This document shows, one piece after another, positions 12,548 through 16,945 of a DNA stretch of 16,945 nucleotides. Made by a program: the position numbers and the translations under genes. Positions within the stretch are counted from its first letter, which is position 1. Each line of letters begins with the position of its first letter. The DNA comes from Lysobacterales bacterium (GTDB lineage: Bacteria; Pseudomonadota; Gammaproteobacteria; Xanthomonadales; SZUA-36). The stretch spans positions 1 to 16,945 of the forward strand of contig SHZL01000022.1 in NCBI GenBank assembly GCA_009692275.1. The letters are read 5' to 3'. Under the pieces are notes generated by a model that was not told the DNA's origin, made no database searches, and worked only from the letters and a program-made list of their open reading frames with translations.

Positions 12548-13455
12548 TGTCCACCACCACCATGCTCCAGTTGGTGCAGCAAGCCACGGGCGAGATGGGG
12601 GTGGCTGTGCCTACATCGGTTGCGGGCAACACCACACAAGATGTGGTGCAACTCCTCGCGCTGTTGAACGCCTGCGGCTATGAAAACTTGCGTAAATACG
12701 AATGGCGAGAGCTGACAAAACGGCACGCTTTCTACACCGAGTTCCTCACCACCACGGGAACATGGACAACCGCCGCTCGGACAATCACAAGCATCCCAAC
12801 GACAACGGGCCTTGACACGACCTACATGGTCACTGGAACGGGGATAAATCAGAACACATTTATTGCCTCGGTAGATTCCGGCACGCAGGTCACATTAAAT
12901 CAGGACTTTTCGGCGGCCGGTACGGCGGCTGCCATTTATTTTCAAAAGATGAAGTACACCCTGCCTAGCGACTACGAGGCGCTGGTTCCGCGCACGATGT
13001 GGGATGCGTCGAAGAAATGGGAGATGCTAGGGCCAGAGAACGCGCAGCAATGGGAGTGGCTGCTCAACGGCTACATCAGCACGGGGCCGCGTGTGCGGTG
13101 GAGACTGTTTGGTGAGTTCTTCCAAATCTGGCCTGGATTCAGCAACGCCGAGTATCTGGGGTTTGAGTATCGCAGCAAGGGATGGGCTGAGAACGCAGCC
13201 GGGACGGCGAAGAACAGCTTCACGGTTGACACCGATACCTGCATCTACCCAGACCGACTGATGGTGCTAGGGCTAAAGTTGAAATACTTTGAGGGCAAGG
13301 GCTTTGATACCACCGCCCTGTACCGCGACTACCTTTCCGAGTTGGAAGCGGCAATGGCTCTGGATATGTCCTCTGCCAATCTCTCATTCGCTCCGCGCCC
13401 TGGGACGGTGCTGATCGGCTACGACAACATTCCTGATTCGGGGTACGGGTCATAG
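12547..13455 (+). CDS. Head-tail adaptor protein, P22 gp4-like
   Basis: The product is 302 residues. It resembles the adaptor that binds under the portal and closes the packaged head. It starts with a helical region (LVQQATGEMGV, LLALLNACGYENLRKYEWREL at 36-56). After residue 135 come YTLPSDYEALVPRTMWD, a WRLFGEFFQIWP segment, FEYRSKGW and the helical YPDRLMVLGLKLKYFEGKG. Residues 77-133 look like a separate Thr/Gly-rich beta insertion (MVTGTGINQNTFIASVDSGTQVTL). It is longer than the 166-residue P22 gp4, partly because of that insertion. Its ATG overlaps the previous stop by 1 bp. It precedes the tail protein gene, as expected. Confidence 0.8.
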   Translation: MSTTTMLQLVQQATGEMGVAVPTSVAGNTTQDVVQLLALLNACGYENLRKYEWRELTKRHAFYTEFLTTTGTWTTAARTITSIPTTTGLDTTYMVTGTGINQNTFIASVDSGTQVTLNQDFSAAGTAAAIYFQKMKYTLPSDYEALVPRTMWDASKKWEMLGPENAQQWEWLLNGYISTGPRVRWRLFGEFFQIWPGFSNAEYLGFEYRSKGWAENAAGTAKNSFTVDTDTCIYPDRLMVLGLKLKYFEGKGFDTTALYRDYLSELEAAMALDMSSANLSFAPRPGTVLIGYDNIPDSGYGS

Positions 13456-13520
13456 TATTTCCAGCAAGAGCCGCGCTCGTTCAACGCAACTCAGCGGCGG
13501 TAGCCTCGCTACCCTCACCC

Positions 13521-15011
13521 GTGGGCGGTTGGAATGCGAGGGACTCCATTGCGAACATGGCACCAATTGATGCGTATGCCCTAACCAACTTCTTCCCCAA
13601 TACAAGCAACGTCGTGTTGCGTGGCGGGTACACGAATCATGTGACCGGAATTTCGGGGCAAGTCGAAACCCTGATGAATTATTCCAGCGGAACGGTTGAG
13701 CAACTTTTCGCCATTGCTGGAACCGCCATTTACAACGCAACGACTGCCGGGGCTGTGGGTGCGGCGGTTGTGTCTGGGCTCACTAACGCTCGGTGGGAGT
13801 ACATCAACGTCACCACCGCTGGCGGCAGCTTCCTCTACCTAGTCAATGGCGTGGATGCGCCCAGGCTCTACAACGGAACGACTTGGACGGCGATCACCGC
13901 CGTTTCGTCGCCTGCCATCACGGGGGTCACGACCACGGACTTGAGCAACATCACGCTGTGGAAGAACCTCGTCTGGTTTGTACAGAAAGACTCGCTCAAA
14001 TCCTGGTATCTGCCCACCTCTGCGGTTGGCGGGGCGGCGAATGTAATTGACCTCTCCAGCGTTGCGATGCGCGGCGGAACCTTGGTCGCAATGGGTACAT
14101 GGACGATTGACGCTGGCTACGGCGTGAACGACAACCTAGTTTTCGTCACAAGCGAGGGCGAAGTTATTGTTTACAGCGGAACCGATCCTTCAAGTGCAAA
14201 CACTTTTGCCCTAGTCGGCGTTTGGCAACTCGGGAACCCCATCGGCAAAAGGTGCTTGAAGAAGTACGGCGGCGACCTTCTGATATTGACCATTGATGGG
14301 TTGATTCCTCTAGCCTCTGGCCTGCAAAGTTCTCGCCTTGATCCACGGGTGGCGTTGTCGGACAAGATACAAGGTGCGTTTGTTGCCGCGTCGGCTCTCT
14401 ACAAAAGCACATTCGGTTGGCAGATCGTGTTCAGCCCAGAGAATGATGCTTTGTGGGTCAATGTGCCGGTTGCCCTTGGCAGTCAGCAGCAATATGTGAT
14501 GAACACCATCACCCGCGCATGGTGCAACTTCACGGGCTGGTACGCAAATTGTTGGGAAACTTTTGACGAACAACCTTACTTCGGTGGAAGTGGAGTAGTG
14601 GCAAAGGCCTGGGATAGTGGGTTTGCTGACAATGCAACAAACATCTCTGCCAGGGCGTTGCAGGCGTTTAATTACTTTGATGCGCGCGGGGTGGAGAAGT
14701 ATTTCACACGCGCACGCCCGACGATTCTTACCGATGGCACGCCGTCTATTTTCGTCGGGATCAATGTCGATTACGACCTGAGTGATAACACCAGTGCGTT
14801 GTCATACTCCACTACCGCGACTGGTGTGTGGGGCACATCGCGGTGGGAGACAGGTCTTTGGGGTAGTTCATTGGTGGTTACGAACAACTGGCAAGGCGTG
14901 ACTGGAATCGGTTACACGGGCGCGGTGCAGTTGAAAAGTGCGAGCAAGGGATTACAAATTGAGTGGGCATCAACTGATGTGGTGTATCAAAACGGATGGG
15001 CTGGAATATAA
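13521..15011 (+). CDS. Tail nozzle/hub protein (P22 gp10-like)
   Basis: The product from GTG 13521 is 496 residues. It is beta-rich, with repeated strands suggesting a propeller-like fold, and it follows the adaptor gene, so it should form the tail nozzle or packaged-DNA plug. GGWNARDSIANM at the N-terminus and FFPNTSNVVLRGGYTNH are typical of this family. Late segments contain VWGTSRWETGLWGSS. The reading frame stays open upstream to a TGA at 13434-13436 and codes LVQRNSAAVASLPSPV just before the GTG, which looks like genuine family N-terminus. No ATG, GTG or TTG lies in that stretch, so the true start may be non-canonical (ATA 13452). It overlaps the acetyltransferase gene by 16 bp. Confidence 0.85.
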   Translation: MGGWNARDSIANMAPIDAYALTNFFPNTSNVVLRGGYTNHVTGISGQVETLMNYSSGTVEQLFAIAGTAIYNATTAGAVGAAVVSGLTNARWEYINVTTAGGSFLYLVNGVDAPRLYNGTTWTAITAVSSPAITGVTTTDLSNITLWKNLVWFVQKDSLKSWYLPTSAVGGAANVIDLSSVAMRGGTLVAMGTWTIDAGYGVNDNLVFVTSEGEVIVYSGTDPSSANTFALVGVWQLGNPIGKRCLKKYGGDLLILTIDGLIPLASGLQSSRLDPRVALSDKIQGAFVAASALYKSTFGWQIVFSPENDALWVNVPVALGSQQQYVMNTITRAWCNFTGWYANCWETFDEQPYFGGSGVVAKAWDSGFADNATNISARALQAFNYFDARGVEKYFTRARPTILTDGTPSIFVGINVDYDLSDNTSALSYSTTATGVWGTSRWETGLWGSSLVVTNNWQGVTGIGYTGAVQLKSASKGLQIEWASTDVVYQNGWAGI

Positions 15012-15439
15012 TCAGCGGTCATCTGGTAGGGGACTGGGTTGCGAAACGCCTGTCAGGGGGTTATTTCGCCGAACGCTCGCAAGCGATAGGGCTTGAGAAG
15101 AACGCAGACCTTGTTGCAGGGGTTATTTACGAAAACTGGAATCATCGGTCAATCATGTGCCACATTGCTATTGAGGAGCGGATAACCCCGTCGTTCTTGG
15201 GGGCGATTTTCCACTACCCATACATCGTGTGCGAGGTTGATAAGATTATTGCCCCTGTGGCCGATGACAACGAGGCGAGCAAGCGGTTGGTAGAGAAGAT
15301 GGGCTTTGTAGAGGAAGCCAGAATCAAGGATGCGTATGTCAGCGGCGACATGATCTTCTACACTCTGACTCGCGATAATTGTAAATATCTTGGAGAGCGT
15401 TATGGTCAAAAGTGCCCCGTCCCCGCCCCCTCCGCCTGA
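14996..15439 (+). CDS. GNAT-family acetyltransferase
   Basis: The product is 147 residues. The middle contains the beta strands DLVAGVIYENW and MCHIAIEER. The acetyl-CoA binding end is visible as DNEASKRLVEKMGFVEEARI at 91-110, the usual GNAT motif in which an Asn in DNxAS precedes a helix and GF. The substrate is unknown. The gene begins inside the tail-protein gene (16-bp overlap) and its end overlaps the next gene by 38 bp, so it is firmly built into the late operon. Similar GNATs occur beside podovirus tail genes. Whether it modifies virion proteins, host proteins or a small molecule cannot be told. Confidence 0.82.
   Translation: MGWNIISGHLVGDWVAKRLSGGYFAERSQAIGLEKNADLVAGVIYENWNHRSIMCHIAIEERITPSFLGAIFHYPYIVCEVDKIIAPVADDNEASKRLVEKMGFVEEARIKDAYVSGDMIFYTLTRDNCKYLGERYGQKCPVPAPSA
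15392..15397 (+). promoter_or_regulatory. Ribosome binding site that fixes the start at ATG 15402
   Basis: GGAGAG lies 4 bases before ATG 15402, inside the acetyltransferase gene. It favours ATG 15402 over the in-frame TTG at 15390. Confidence 0.6.
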
Positions 15440-16727
15440 TTACGCGGGGGCGGCTACAGCGCAAGGTGCGGCAAATTTAGAGACCGCTATCGCGCAGAAC
15501 TACATGAGCAACCCGAATATTTACGGGCCGCTCGGTAGTCAAACAGTCGCTTTTGGCGCGAACAACCAGCCAACCGTCACGCAGAGCTTGACCCCTGCGG
15601 CGCAGGCAACGCTCAATGCACAGCAGCAAGTTCAGCGGCGACTCGCCGACCTTAGTGCCCAGGGAATTGAGCAAGCGAGCGGGTTGCTCGGCACGCCGTT
15701 CCGGCCGGACCTGCCAGGGTTGCAGACAAGTCTGAGTCAGCCAGCGGTCTACGGTTTAAACAATTACCCCGGCGGCAGTGCGAATGTAAACATTGCAGCC
15801 CCAACGCTGCAAAGCGGCATTAACACAAGTGGCTTGGCGGCGATGCCCGTGTCAGCGGGTACGACCGCGCAGCAAGCCATTACCTCTCGATTAGAGCCAG
15901 ACATTGTGCGGGAACAATCCGCGCTTCGGAATCGACTTGTGAACCAAGGCTTGCGCCCCGGCGGGGAAGCCTACGATCAGGAGATGCAAATTGCAGACCG
16001 CTCGGCTACAGACAGGCGGTTGCAAGCTGCGGCTCAAGGCATTGGCATTGATCTTGCCGCGCAGCAGCAGGGGTTTGGACAAGCCGCGCAGCAAGCGGCG
16101 TTTGGAAATCAGGCACAGGCCCAACTTTACGGCCAGCAAATGGATACGCAACAGGCGCAGAACGCGGCGTTGCAGCAAAATCAACTAGCGGCCGAGCGGT
16201 ATCAGCAGGCACAGAACGCGGCGGGGGCGCAGCAGTTTAATCAAGGCTTACAGGGAGCGCAGTTTGGCAACACCGCCCAGCAACAGGCGTTAGCGCAACA
16301 ACTTGGACTCTACCAGCAGCCGCTCAACCAGATCACCGCGTTAATGAGTGGTGCGCAGACGCAGCTGCCGCAGTTCCAAGGGTATCACGGGGCTTCAGTT
16401 GCACCGCCGCCGATCTTTAACGCAGCAGCATCCCAGAATCAGGCAGCGATGGATCAGTACGGAATTAAATCCTCGAATGTAAACGCGGCGAATGCGGGCC
16501 TGTACTCAATGTTTGGGGCTGGGCAAAAAGCGTTTTCTGACCGCCGCCTAAAGTCCAACATCGTACAAGTCGGCACGCACCCGCTTGGGATCGGAGTGTA
16601 TGAGTATGACATCTTCGGTGAACGGCAACGAGGCGTAATGGCTGATGAGGTGCTGAATGTCAGGCCGGAAGCAGTTATTGAACATCCTAGCGGTTACATG
16701 ATGGTCAACTATGGGATGCTAACCTAA
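15402..16727 (+). CDS. Ala/Gln-rich virion protein with S74-chaperone-like end
   Basis: The product is 441 residues. The N-terminus has a polyproline run (SAPSPPPPPDYAGAA). The body is Ala/Gln-rich and helical, strongest at about 215-310, as in injected or internal podovirus proteins. The last 63 residues begin with SDRRLKSNI (379-387) and continue through GIGVYEYDIFGERQRGVMADEV. That motif opens the peptidase S74 intramolecular chaperone domain of tail fibres, where it trimerises and then cleaves itself off. Here it is about half the usual length, so self-cleavage is doubtful. ATG 15402 overlaps the acetyltransferase gene. The stop overlaps the next ATG (TAATG). It could be a minor tail protein, a fibre anchor or an ejection protein. 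Confidence 0.75.
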   Translation: MVKSAPSPPPPPDYAGAATAQGAANLETAIAQNYMSNPNIYGPLGSQTVAFGANNQPTVTQSLTPAAQATLNAQQQVQRRLADLSAQGIEQASGLLGTPFRPDLPGLQTSLSQPAVYGLNNYPGGSANVNIAAPTLQSGINTSGLAAMPVSAGTTAQQAITSRLEPDIVREQSALRNRLVNQGLRPGGEAYDQEMQIADRSATDRRLQAAAQGIGIDLAAQQQGFGQAAQQAAFGNQAQAQLYGQQMDTQQAQNAALQQNQLAAERYQQAQNAAGAQQFNQGLQGAQFGNTAQQQALAQQLGLYQQPLNQITALMSGAQTQLPQFQGYHGASVAPPPIFNAAASQNQAAMDQYGIKSSNVNAANAGLYSMFGAGQKAFSDRRLKSNIVQVGTHPLGIGVYEYDIFGERQRGVMADEVLNVRPEAVIEHPSGYMMVNYGMLT

Positions 16728-16945
16728 TGGCCCTTCCAACCCACGCATTTAATCTCCCATCTCCATACGAAACGGAGACGGAGGAGCTTGATCGTCGTCA
16801 GAAAATGGCTCAATTGCTGCAAGCCCAGGCGGCTCAGTCGCCGGAGAAGTTCTCATACAAGGGCATAGAGGCCCATGTATCGCCACTGTCCTATCTGGCT
16901 AAGGCCCTAGAGAGCTACACAAGTTCCGCCGATCAGAAAACGATT
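16727..16945 (+). CDS. Partial phage protein, unknown function, cut by the window edge
   Basis: An ATG overlapping the previous stop opens a frame of 73 codons that is still open at the right edge. The visible part has a short Pro-rich start, a helical Gln/Ala segment (RRQKMAQLLQAQAAQ) and then YKGIEAHVSPLSYLAKALESY. Small proteins with a VSPxxxLAKxLxxY pattern occur after the S74-motif gene in related phages and are thought to be minor virion proteins. No function is known. Confidence 0.65.
   Translation, partial: MALPTHAFNLPSPYETETEELDRRQKMAQLLQAQAAQSPEKFSYKGIEAHVSPLSYLAKALESYTSSADQKTI

Noticed and set aside
1..16945. Diversity-generating retroelement, as known in BPP-1-type phages
   Set aside because: No reverse transcriptase, template/variable repeat pair or C-type lectin target gene is visible. 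If one exists it would be outside this window.
1..16945. tRNA genes, CRISPR arrays, insertion sequences, anti-defence genes or integrase
   Set aside because: No cloverleaf-like segment, regularly spaced repeat array, transposase or recombinase motif was seen in either strand.

Overview
The window is the virion-morphogenesis and DNA-packaging module of a tailed phage or prophage with a short-tail (podovirus, P22/BPP-1-type) plan. Every supported gene from 384 to the right edge is on the + strand. They are packed end to end with 1-4 bp stop/start overlaps or very short gaps, so they probably form one late operon. The order is small terminase, large terminase, small accessory and enzyme genes, a 779-residue portal, scaffold, major capsid protein, decoration-like protein, adaptor (gp4-like), tail/nozzle protein, acetyltransferase and an Ala/Gln-rich virion protein. 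No integrase, repressor, lysis, replication or tRNA gene is visible. The host cannot be named from these genes; the family resemblances fit phages of Proteobacteria.

Layout. 1-344 is a very GC-rich piece with codon usage unlike the rest. It reads as the end of an unrelated gene broken by a frameshift, and may be a bacterial flank, another module or an assembly join. 345-383 is a short spacer holding a 7-bp inverted repeat. 384-2038 is the terminase pair. 2035-5214 is an accessory stretch: two small unknowns, a glycosyltransferase-like protein, an FkbM-type methyltransferase, a DUF6321-type protein, a 285-residue unknown with a tape-measure-like tail motif, and a 34-codon remnant related to that unknown. 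5215-5247 is a small A/T-richer junction after a perfect hairpin. 5248-10853 is the head core: portal, two small unknowns, scaffold, capsid protein and a beta-rich decoration-like protein. 10853-16727 holds an MptE-like/DUF115 protein, a small beta-rich protein, a head-completion-region protein, the adaptor, the tail/nozzle protein, a GNAT acetyltransferase and an Ala/Gln-rich protein ending in an S74-chaperone-like segment. A further gene runs off the right edge.

How it works together. The terminases recognise and pump DNA through the portal into a shell built from capsid protein on the scaffold. The adaptor and the tail protein then close and extend the portal vertex. Four enzyme-like genes sit among these structural genes: glycosyltransferase, FkbM methyltransferase, DUF115 and GNAT. 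DUF115 is also the core domain of Maf flagellin glycosyltransferases, and FkbM enzymes often O-methylate glycans. The most interesting hypothesis for this window is therefore a phage-encoded system that decorates the virion or the host surface with a modified glycan. That is inference from gene content, not something the sequence proves.
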